A model generated the notes under the pieces. It was given only the letters and a program-made list of their open reading frames with translations. It did no database searches and was not told the origin of the DNA. Positions 1 through 5,526 of a DNA stretch of 5,526 bases are shown here, piece after piece. A program made the translations under genes and the position numbers. Within the stretch, counting starts at the first letter, position 1. Each line of letters begins with the position of its first letter. The stretch spans positions 1 through 5,526 of the forward strand of contig JAKAZJ010000168.1 in NCBI GenBank assembly GCA_021826565.1, in the 5' to 3' direction. This DNA is from Pseudomonadota bacterium. GTDB taxonomy: Bacteria > Pseudomonadota > Alphaproteobacteria > Acetobacterales > Acetobacteraceae.

Positions 1-1586
1 TCTTCATCATGGGCGGGCCGATGCTGCTGGCGGAGGCCACCTGTGTAAAAGAGGGCATCCGCATGATCGACGTGCGCCACGAACAGGCCGCGGCGTTCGC
101 CTGCCAGGCGTATAGCCGGTTGTTGCAAAAGCCGTCGGTGTGCATGGCCGCCTCCGGCCCGGGGGTGACCAACCTGGTCACCGGCATCGCCAATGCGCTG
201 GTTGATTGCTGTCCCGTGGTTGCGATCGGCGGCGCCTCACCGATCAGCCAGTTCGGCAGGCAGGTGTTCCAGGAAATTGATCAGATGGCGATCATGCGGG
301 GCGTCGTGAAATACGCCGACCGCATCCACAACCTGAAGCGGATTCCCCAGCAGGTGAATTTCGCCTTCCAGAAGGCGATGTCGGGCAAGCCGGGACCGGT
401 CTATCTCGATTTCCCGGGCGATATTCTGTATCAGAAGATCGACGAGGATCAGGTCGATTGGTCGTTCGCCGGCCGGCCGCTGCTGGATGCGCGCCCGCTC
501 GGCAACCCCGCGCAGGTGGCCAAGCTGGTCGATGCGCTGGCCAAGGCGAAGCAGCCGATCCTGGTCTCCGGTAGCGGCGTGATCTGGTCGCAGGCATGGC
601 CGGAAATGCATGCGCTGGTCGATAAGATCGGCATCCCCTTCTACACCACCCCGCAGGGCCGCGGCGTAGTGCCGGACGATCATCCGTGCTCGTACATGAC
701 CATGCGCTCCTCGGCATTCCGCGACGCCGATCTCATCGTGGTGCTCGGCACGCGCATGAACTACATCATCGGCCACGCCGCGCCGCCGCGCTTCGGAGCC
801 AACGCGAAGATCGCGCGCATCGATATCGATCCGGACGAGATCGCAACCGCCGCCCGCTTCGTCGATATTCCCGTGGTCGGCGACTGCAAGATGGTGCTGC
901 AACAGGTGCTGGACGGCATCGGCGGGCGCATCACCCAGGACAGCTACAAGGCGTGGCGCCAGAAGCTCGCCGAGGGCGAGACCGCCAAGCGCGCCTCGGC
1001 CGGGGCGAATAAATACGCCGAAGACGGCGACATCCATCCGGTACGGCTGCTGGAGGAAGTGAAGAACTTCGCCAATCGGGACGCGATCCTGTGCGTCGAT
1101 GGTCAGGAGACGCTGAATTTCGGCCGCCAGACCATGCCGACCTTCGCCCCCGGCCACCGGCTGAACTCCGGCCCGTTCGGCACCATGGGCGTCGGGCTGC
1201 CGTTCGGCGTCGGCGCCAAGGTGGCCAAGCCCGACACGCAGGTGATCGTCGTGCACGGCGACGGCAGCTTCGGGCTGAACGCGATGGAGCTGGACACGGC
1301 CATTCGCCACAAGATCCCGATCCTGGTGGTGATCTCGCTCAACGGCGGCTGGACCGCCGATCCGAAGCGGGAGAAGCCAGGCCGCGATCTGGGCTACACG
1401 CGCTTCGACAAGATGTGTGAGGCGCTGGGCGGCTACGGTGAATACGTCACCCAGCCGGAGGAGATCCGTCCCGCGCTGGAACGCGCCCAGGCCAAGGTGA
1501 ATGAAGGCATGGTCGCGGTGGTGAATGTCCGGACCGATTATCGCGCGCGCTTCGCGGGCGTGTCTTTCTCCGATTATTCCACCTGA
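1..1586 (+). CDS. ThDP-dependent 2-hydroxyacyl-CoA lyase / oxalyl-CoA decarboxylase-like enzyme, 5' end missing
   Basis: Partial gene; the frame is open from base 3 and the first ATG (base 9) is not the true start. Counting residues from that ATG, E25 in RHEQAA is the ThDP-activating glutamate. It aligns with Glu56 of Oxalobacter oxalyl-CoA decarboxylase, so about 30 N-terminal residues lie outside the window. Domains in order: PYR (to about 150), central (about 165-325, with LGTRMNYIIGHAAPPRF at 247-262 as in 2-hydroxyacyl-CoA lyases), and PP (about 355-510). The PP domain has GTMGVG (391-396) and the ThDP/Mg motif from GDGS (417-420) to NGGW (445-448). The family cleaves or decarboxylates CoA thioesters of 2-hydroxy or 2-oxo acids via a ThDP carbanion, in the cytoplasm. 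The VFQEIDQ segment (86-92) resembles lyases more than oxalyl-CoA decarboxylase. The CoA-transferase downstream supports a CoA-thioester substrate. A generic acetolactate-synthase-like label is possible, but the central domain argues against true acetolactate synthase. Family is confident; substrate is not. Confidence 0.85.
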   Translation, partial: FIMGGPMLLAEATCVKEGIRMIDVRHEQAAAFACQAYSRLLQKPSVCMAASGPGVTNLVTGIANALVDCCPVVAIGGASPISQFGRQVFQEIDQMAIMRGVVKYADRIHNLKRIPQQVNFAFQKAMSGKPGPVYLDFPGDILYQKIDEDQVDWSFAGRPLLDARPLGNPAQVAKLVDALAKAKQPILVSGSGVIWSQAWPEMHALVDKIGIPFYTTPQGRGVVPDDHPCSYMTMRSSAFRDADLIVVLGTRMNYIIGHAAPPRFGANAKIARIDIDPDEIATAARFVDIPVVGDCKMVLQQVLDGIGGRITQDSYKAWRQKLAEGETAKRASAGANKYAEDGDIHPVRLLEEVKNFANRDAILCVDGQETLNFGRQTMPTFAPGHRLNSGPFGTMGVGLPFGVGAKVAKPDTQVIVVHGDGSFGLNAMELDTAIRHKIPILVVISLNGGWTADPKREKPGRDLGYTRFDKMCEALGGYGEYVTQPEEIRPALERAQAKVNEGMVAVVNVRTDYRARFAGVSFSDYST

Positions 1587-1589
1587 TCC

Positions 1590-1616
1590 GATCCACGACC
1601 GCTGATCCACGACCGC
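1590..1616. repeat. Tandem 13-bp direct repeat
   Basis: GATCCACGACCGC occurs at 1590-1602 and again at 1604-1616, with one base between, directly after the stop codon of the ThDP enzyme. Two copies only; probably a small local duplication. No function is visible. Confidence 0.7.
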
Positions 1617-1621
1617 AGACT

Positions 1622-1656
1622 GGGGGGCGACGCGCGTCGCCCCCCTCTCTCTTTGT
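1622..1656 (+). terminator. Probable intrinsic terminator or attenuator hairpin
   Basis: Bases 1622-1645 form a perfect palindrome with arm GGGGGGCGACGC and its exact complement. It can fold as an 11-bp GC stem with a minimal 2-base centre (in practice a few more bases open as the loop). A pyrimidine tract rich in T (TCTCTCTTTGT, 1646-1656) follows on the + strand only, giving a + direction. It lies between the ThDP enzyme and the CoA-transferase, so it should end or reduce read-through between them. The T tract is interrupted by C, so termination may be partial. Confidence 0.65.
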
Positions 1657-1658
1657 CC

Positions 1659-1662
1659 AGGA
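1659..1662 (+). promoter_or_regulatory. Ribosome binding site of the CoA-transferase gene
   Basis: AGGA lies 7 bases before the ATG at 1670. Spacing is good and it supports that start, but the match is short. Confidence 0.5.
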
Positions 1663-1669
1663 CCTTCCG

Positions 1670-2863
1670 ATGACCGCGCTACCGCTCGCCGGCCTGACCG
1701 TGCTCGACTTCGGCCAGATTTTCCAAGGCCCCTACTGCACTTTCCTGCTCGCCAAGGCGGGCGCGCGGGTGATCAAGATCGAACCCCCGGGCGGGGAGCC
1801 GCTGCGCCGCCGCGCCGAGCCGGGCAAGACGCAGATCTTCTCCTTCGCCATGCTGAACGGCGGCAAGGAAGCCGTGACGCTCAACCTGAAAGCGCCCGAG
1901 GGCAAGCAACTGCTGCTGCGGATGGCGGCCAAGGCCGATATCCTGCTGGAGAATTTCTCCCCCGGCACCATGGACAACCTGGGCGTCGGCTACGACGTGC
2001 TGGCCGCGATCAATCCGGCGCTGATCTACGCCACCGGCTCCGGCTTCGGCATCTCCGGTCCCGACCGCGACAATCTGGCGATGGATTTCACCATCCAGGC
2101 CGCCTCCGGGATCATGAGCGTCACCGGCACCCCGGACGGCCCGCCGATGAAGGCCGGCCCGACCTTGGTCGATATGATGGGCGGGATCCATCTATACGGC
2201 GCGATCCTGACCGCCCTGTTCCATCGCACGCGCACCGGGCGCGGCCAGTTGGTGGAGGTGGCAATGCAGGAGACGGTCTACCCGGCGCTGGCCTCGCCGA
2301 TGGAATACCGCGTCCGCACGGGCAAGGTCCCGCCACGCGCCGGCAACCGCCAGGCAGCCCTCAACAGCGCGCCCTACAACGCCTACCCGGCCGCGGATGG
2401 CTGGGTTGCGGTCCATGTCGTGACCGAGGCGCATTGGCGCAACCTGCTGACCGCGATGGGCCGGGCCGACCTGGCCGAGGACCCGCGCTTCGCCACCAAC
2501 CCGGCCCGCGTCGCCAATATGGAAGCGGTGGACGCGCTGGTCGGCGCCTGGACCCGCACCCTGGGCCGCTACGAGATCTTCGCCATCACCAAGAAGCTGC
2601 GCATCCCTTGCGCCCCGGTGCGCGACGTGGCCGAGGTAATGGAAGACGCGCATATGCACGCCCGCGGCTTCCTGGAGCGGATCGACCATCCGGAGTTCGG
2701 CCCCGTGGTGGTTCCCGGCTCGCCGCTGCGCCTGCATGGCGCCGCCCACGCGCCCACCACGCCGAGCCCCGCTCCGGGTCAGGACAACGCGGCGATCTAC
2801 GGCGCGTGGCTCGGCCTGGGCGCCGAGGAGCGCGCCCGCCTGTCCGCCGCCGGGGCGATCTGA
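1670..2863 (+). CDS. Class III (CaiB/BaiF family) CoA-transferase
   Basis: Complete, 397 residues. Family members move CoA between carboxylic acids through an aspartyl-CoA anhydride in an interlocked dimer, in the cytoplasm. The N-terminal signature LAGLTVLDF (6-14) is followed by Q19-G-P. VIKIEPPGG (34-42) and ADILLENFSPG (89-99) are typical. The predicted catalytic nucleophile is D168 in GPTLVDMMGG, matching Asp169 of formyl-CoA transferase. HRTRTGRGQLVEVAMQE (185-201) is the usual segment before the second domain, and IPCAPVRDV (312-320) and PGSPLRL (349-355) mark the C-terminal return to the large domain. It is about 30 residues shorter than oxalate formyl-CoA transferase and lacks that enzyme's glycine-rich GGGGQ loop, so it is probably not a canonical Frc. 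Its natural partner is likely the ThDP lyase 83 bases upstream, for which it could supply the CoA thioester; this is inferred from context. The last 67 bases overlap the convergent peptidase gene. Confidence 0.9.
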   Translation: MTALPLAGLTVLDFGQIFQGPYCTFLLAKAGARVIKIEPPGGEPLRRRAEPGKTQIFSFAMLNGGKEAVTLNLKAPEGKQLLLRMAAKADILLENFSPGTMDNLGVGYDVLAAINPALIYATGSGFGISGPDRDNLAMDFTIQAASGIMSVTGTPDGPPMKAGPTLVDMMGGIHLYGAILTALFHRTRTGRGQLVEVAMQETVYPALASPMEYRVRTGKVPPRAGNRQAALNSAPYNAYPAADGWVAVHVVTEAHWRNLLTAMGRADLAEDPRFATNPARVANMEAVDALVGAWTRTLGRYEIFAITKKLRIPCAPVRDVAEVMEDAHMHARGFLERIDHPEFGPVVVPGSPLRLHGAAHAPTTPSPAPGQDNAAIYGAWLGLGAEERARLSAAGAI

Positions 2864-3930
2864 ACCGTCGCCAGGGCACGCGCGTTCAGCGTCTCCAACC
2901 GATCGCGCAGCCAGCCCGGGGGCATCGCGCGCACAAAGCGCAACTGCAACGCGCGCCGCTCCGCCGGGGTCATGCCGATGTTGCGCGCCTGGAAGAACTC
3001 GGCGTTCCGGGTGAACATCAGATAGGCCTGCATCTCGTTCATCATCAGGGTCTCGTCGCCGGTATCGTATTCCTCCCCGCCGAGGAATTTCCGCACCGCG
3101 GCGCGCTGCGCGACCGTCAGCGCATCGTGCCAGAAATGGCGCACATAGGCGCGGTAGGCGGGATCGCTGAAGAACTGCCCGTGTGAGAGTTCGTGGGTCA
3201 GGATCACGTCCCGCGCCGTTGCGGTCACGTATTTGTTGGCACCCTCGCGCGGCAAGGAAATCAGGCCGGCATTGACCCCCGGGCGCAGCCAGCCGAGCTG
3301 CGCCAGCAGCGCGTAGAGCCGCTGCTCCTGGCCGTTGAGTGCGCGGTGGTCGGCCGCGGCCAGGGTGAAGAAGCGCGCCAGGGCGGCGGCGGAATAGTCA
3401 TGCCCGTAATAATAGGTGCCGATCGTGTCGTCGCTCGCGGTGATGATCCGGCGCAGCCGGGTCCAGGAGACCACATGGTCGCGCGGCAGCCCGGATTTCT
3501 CGATCAGCGCGGCGACGCGATCCAGCATCAGCCCCTGACTGCGCAGGGTCGGGAAATCCAGGACCACGATGTTCGGATTGGCGGCGTAGCGGAACACGGC
3601 CAGATGAGCCGGCTGGTCGGCCAGGATCTGCCGCCGCGTGACGGTGCGGATGGCGAATGCCAAAGGGACCGCCGCCGGGGCAGCCGCGGGCCGAGGGTTG
3701 GACGCCGGCCGCGGTGCGACAACCGCCAGCGGCGGCGGCAGCGGCGGCACGGCGCGCGGCCACAACACCCAACCAAGCACAACCACCAGCGCCGCCGCCC
3801 CGCCGACGGCCGCGATCAAAACGCGCTTTCCCCCTCCCTTCTGCTCCCGCCCCGGACGCGCAGCGGCGCCGGGCGTCAGCCGGATCGTGTCGTCGTCATC
3901 CCCCGATGGCGCCGTGACGCGCAGCCGCAT
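2797..3930 (-). CDS. Membrane-anchored putative zinc metallopeptidase (HELSH), family not recognised
   Basis: 377 residues from the ATG at 3930. A short charged cytoplasmic tail with a run of four Asp (11-14) precedes one membrane segment (about 36-57, VLIAAVGGAAALVVVLGWVLW). A Pro/Ala-rich linker (to about 88) and an extracytoplasmic domain follow. This domain contains HELSH (246-250), the HExxH zinc site with catalytic E247. Downstream, NEMQAY (298-303) offers E299 as third zinc ligand, a gluzincin-like arrangement. Conserved-looking stretches are LDFPTLRSQG, GTYYYGHDY and PREGANKYVTATARD. The orientation with the peptidase domain outside the cytoplasm follows from the basic residues just before the membrane segment. 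A longer form from a GTG at 3987 (396 residues) is possible and would leave only 24 bases after the OmpA gene. I preferred ATG because the extra 19 residues are low-complexity Ala/Pro/Gly/Arg and follow a seven-C run. Neither start has a strong ribosome site. The Ala/Arg/Ser/Pro-rich C-terminus lies antisense to the CoA-transferase end. Peptidase activity is inferred from the motif alone. Confidence 0.8.
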   Translation of the reverse strand: MRLRVTAPSGDDDDTIRLTPGAAARPGREQKGGGKRVLIAAVGGAAALVVVLGWVLWPRAVPPLPPPLAVVAPRPASNPRPAAAPAAVPLAFAIRTVTRRQILADQPAHLAVFRYAANPNIVVLDFPTLRSQGLMLDRVAALIEKSGLPRDHVVSWTRLRRIITASDDTIGTYYYGHDYSAAALARFFTLAAADHRALNGQEQRLYALLAQLGWLRPGVNAGLISLPREGANKYVTATARDVILTHELSHGQFFSDPAYRAYVRHFWHDALTVAQRAAVRKFLGGEEYDTGDETLMMNEMQAYLMFTRNAEFFQARNIGMTPAERRALQLRFVRAMPPGWLRDRLETLNARALATVQIAPAADRRARSSAPRPSHAP

Positions 3931-4011
3931 GCGCGCGTCCGGCGCCCCTGACGGGCCCGGCCCGGCGGGCCTGGGGGGGCGCGCCACGTGCCTGCGGGTC
4001 CGAACGGTCGA

Positions 4012-4608
4012 TCAGGCGCCGAGGTTAATGACCTCGACCCGCCGGTTGGCCGCATTCGGGGTCTGCGGCGGCGTCGGGACCAGCAAGCCCTGCTCACCCA
4101 TGCCCACCGGCTTGAGCCGGACGGCGCTGATCCCGTAGGTCTGTTCCAGATAGGCCGCGACCGCGTCGGCGCGCTGCTGCGACAGGGACTGGTTGGCGGC
4201 GGCGCTGCCGACGGTGTCGGTATGCCCCTCGATCCGGAAGCGGTAGGCGCCCAGCTGCGCGCTGGACAGCGCCTTACCGAGCTGATCCAGCGTGGCGCGG
4301 GCCTGCGCGGTCAGGTTGGCGGAGCCGGTCGGGAAATCCACCGTCAGGTTCACCGACGGCGCGCCACCACTGGTCACAGAGGCCGGTCGCGCCGCGCCGG
4401 CGACATGGGCCGGGCGCTGGCGCACCGCCGCCGGCGTCGCCGTGCCCGAGGACGGCGCCACCAGACGGATGCCGCGGGTCCCGCCGGAAGCCAGGTTGCC
4501 GTGCGGCGTGAGGGACTGGATGATGCTGTTAGCGGACGGCGCGTTTTGCGCCAGGGCAGGGGCCGCTCCCAGCGCCAGGACGGCCAGGGAAAGCACGAGA
4601 ATGCGCAC
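4012..4608 (-). CDS. Exported OmpA-family peptidoglycan-binding protein
   Basis: 198 residues. The start is a GTG at 4608, chosen because GGAGGA lies 7 bases upstream and a clean signal peptide begins immediately: VRILVLSLAVLALGAAPALA, with likely cleavage after A20. Starts further upstream (ATG at 4635, GTG at 4665) lack a ribosome site and would put charged residues ahead of the signal sequence. After cleavage comes a Pro/Ala/Gly-rich linker (about 22-85) containing IIQSLTP and TRGIRL. The OmpA-C domain follows (about 86-196) with VDFPTGSANLT (90-100), GHTDTVG (128-134), LSQQRADAV (142-150) and NRRVEV (188-193). D131 and R146 match the residues that bind the diaminopimelate stem peptide in this family. 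There is no lipobox cysteine and no beta-barrel, so it is predicted to be a soluble periplasmic or loosely envelope-bound protein that holds peptidoglycan. It is probably co-transcribed with the peptidase gene that follows. Confidence 0.9.
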   Translation of the reverse strand: MRILVLSLAVLALGAAPALAQNAPSANSIIQSLTPHGNLASGGTRGIRLVAPSSGTATPAAVRQRPAHVAGAARPASVTSGGAPSVNLTVDFPTGSANLTAQARATLDQLGKALSSAQLGAYRFRIEGHTDTVGSAAANQSLSQQRADAVAAYLEQTYGISAVRLKPVGMGEQGLLVPTPPQTPNAANRRVEVINLGA

Positions 4609-4615
4609 TGGGACT

Positions 4616-4621
4616 TCCTCC
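4616..4621 (-). promoter_or_regulatory. Strong ribosome binding site that fixes the OmpA-family start
   Basis: On the - strand GGAGGA is followed by 7 bases and then GTG (4608). It is the best Shine-Dalgarno match in the window and decides the start against longer alternatives. Confidence 0.8.
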
Positions 4622-4638
4622 GTTATGCGGGTCATCGG

Positions 4639-4647
4639 AACATAACA
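4639..4647 (-). promoter_or_regulatory. Possible extended -10 promoter element for the OmpA-family gene
   Basis: The - strand reads TGTTATGTT, an extended -10 (TGnTATGTT) in the most A/T-rich patch of the 89-base gap between the esterase and OmpA-family genes. Transcription would begin near 4632, leaving a leader of about 24 bases that includes the GGAGGA. No convincing -35 is seen about 17 bases upstream. Weak evidence. Confidence 0.25.
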
Positions 4648-4697
4648 GATTTTGCCTCGGCGCACGCAGAAAATCCTGATCTTTGCGCGCTGCCGCG

Positions 4698-5354
4698 TCA
4701 GCCCGCCGCGAACGCCCGCTGCAACGCCAGCCCGCCCATCGCCAGACCCGTGGGATCGATGCCGTGACCCAGCCGCGGCACGAACACGCTTTCCACCGTC
4801 ACGCCGGCCGCGCGCAGCCCGGCCTCGGCCTCGTGGGAGCGTGCTGCCGGCACCACCTCATCCGCTTCCCCGTGCACCAGCAGCACCGGCGCCGGGTGCG
4901 TCATTTCCGCGCCCAGCCGATCCGGCGCCACCAGCGCACCCGAGAACGCCAGAATGGCCCGCGGCGGCACCGCGCGGCGCAGTCCGGTGAACAGCACCAT
5001 CATCGCGCCCTGGCTGAACCCCATCAACGCATAGGCGTCGGCTGGCAGACCCAGGCGAGCCAGTTCGGCATCGATGAACCGATCCAGATACGGCGCGGCG
5101 CGGCGCACGCCGGCTTCCATCACCGCCGGCGCGCGATCCGCCACGCTCCACCATTGCCGACCGAAGCCCGATTCATGGTGGAACGGCGCGTCGGGGGAGG
5201 CGAACGCCGCCGCCGGCACCACTTGCCCCCAGGTGCCGGCCAAATCGATCAGATCGTGCCCGTCCGCCCCCAGGCCGTGGCACAGCACCACCAGCTGCCG
5301 GGCCGCGCCCCCCGCCACCGGTCCTTTGCGCGGGCCGTCCAGCTCGTCCGCCAT
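4698..5354 (-). CDS. YpfH-like alpha/beta-hydrolase, phospholipase/carboxylesterase family
   Basis: Complete, 218 residues, cytoplasmic (no signal peptide). It is a serine esterase of the small bacterial carboxylesterase / dienelactone-hydrolase-like group that cleaves ester bonds; the physiological substrate is unknown. LVVLCHGLGADG (21-32) carries the oxyanion-hole strand and loop. GRQWWS (65-70) matches the GRQWFS of E. coli YpfH. The nucleophile elbow is GFSQGA (112-117) with S114. The acid is probably D165 in HGEADEVVP, and the base is H197 in LGHGID. All three triad residues are present in order and at usual spacing, and the length is normal for the family. The start ATG at 5354 has a good ribosome site. 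The gene is 89 bases upstream of the OmpA-family gene on the same strand and diverges from gluQ. No functional link to either is evident. Confidence 0.9.
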   Translation of the reverse strand: MADELDGPRKGPVAGGAARQLVVLCHGLGADGHDLIDLAGTWGQVVPAAAFASPDAPFHHESGFGRQWWSVADRAPAVMEAGVRRAAPYLDRFIDAELARLGLPADAYALMGFSQGAMMVLFTGLRRAVPPRAILAFSGALVAPDRLGAEMTHPAPVLLVHGEADEVVPAARSHEAEAGLRAAGVTVESVFVPRLGHGIDPTGLAMGGLALQRAFAAG

Positions 5355-5359
5355 TGCCG

Positions 5360-5364
5360 CCTCC
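5360..5364 (-). promoter_or_regulatory. Ribosome binding site of the esterase gene
   Basis: On the - strand GGAGG is followed by CGGCA and then ATG (5354), a spacing of 5 bases. It supports the chosen start. Confidence 0.65.
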
Positions 5365-5368
5365 GTGA

Positions 5369-5526
<158 letters not shown>

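Noticed and set aside
237..1610. 457-codon open frame on the - strand opposite the ThDP enzyme
   Set aside because: It is the antisense shadow of a conserved gene in GC-rich DNA. Its product is His/Arg/Gly-rich with no recognisable motif.
2434..3186. 250-codon + strand frame spanning the CoA-transferase 3' end and the peptidase 3' end
   Set aside because: Out of frame with the CoA-transferase and antisense to the peptidase; Arg/Pro-rich composition is typical of shadow frames.
3193..3951. 252-codon open frame on the + strand opposite the peptidase
   Set aside because: Antisense to the HELSH gene; product is low-complexity Arg/Gln/Gly with no domain.
3550..4341. Shared GTCGGGAAATCCA in the peptidase and OmpA-family genes
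   Set aside because: Both copies encode a DFPT tetrapeptide in unrelated domains; a 13-base match is readily explained by shared codons, not by a mobile repeat.
4658..4695. Imperfect hairpin downstream of the esterase stop (CGGC...CGCGCA with TGCGTG...GCCG)
   Set aside because: The stem has an internal loop and a G-U pair, the loop is about 15 bases, and no T run follows on the - strand, so it is not a convincing terminator.

Overview
The window looks like part of a GC-rich alphaproteobacterial chromosome. Base composition, codon usage and the gluQ-type gene would suit Rhodospirillales/Acetobacteraceae, but this placement is an inference with no marker gene behind it. It is packed with protein genes. 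I see no RNA gene, insertion sequence, phage gene or CRISPR array, and no gene-free stretch longer than 90 bases.

Left part (+ strand, 1-2863): the 3' portion of a thiamine-diphosphate (ThDP) enzyme of the oxalyl-CoA decarboxylase / 2-hydroxyacyl-CoA lyase group, then after 83 bases a complete class III (CaiB/BaiF) CoA-transferase. The gap holds a perfect GC hairpin with a following T-rich tract and a short tandem repeat. A CoA-transferase beside such a lyase suggests a two-step route: load a 2-hydroxy or 2-oxo acid onto CoA, then cleave it between C1 and C2. The layout recalls the oxalate frc/oxc pair. However, both proteins lack features specific to the oxalate enzymes, so the substrate is probably something else.

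Middle (- strand, 4608 down to 2797): an exported OmpA-domain protein with a perfect Shine-Dalgarno sequence, followed closely by a membrane-anchored protein with an HELSH zinc-peptidase motif. I cannot assign the latter to a named family. Its 3' end runs 67 bases into the end of the CoA-transferase gene, tail to tail. The two read as a small cell-envelope operon.

Right part: a complete YpfH-like serine esterase on the - strand (5354-4698), upstream of and co-directional with the OmpA gene. Diverging from it across 53 bases are the first 39 codons of a glutamyl-Q tRNA(Asp) synthetase (gluQ) on the + strand, cut by the window edge.

The most notable items are the non-oxalate lyase/CoA-transferase pair and the OmpA/metallopeptidase pair. 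I see no unmistakable new system, and the findings are scored accordingly.
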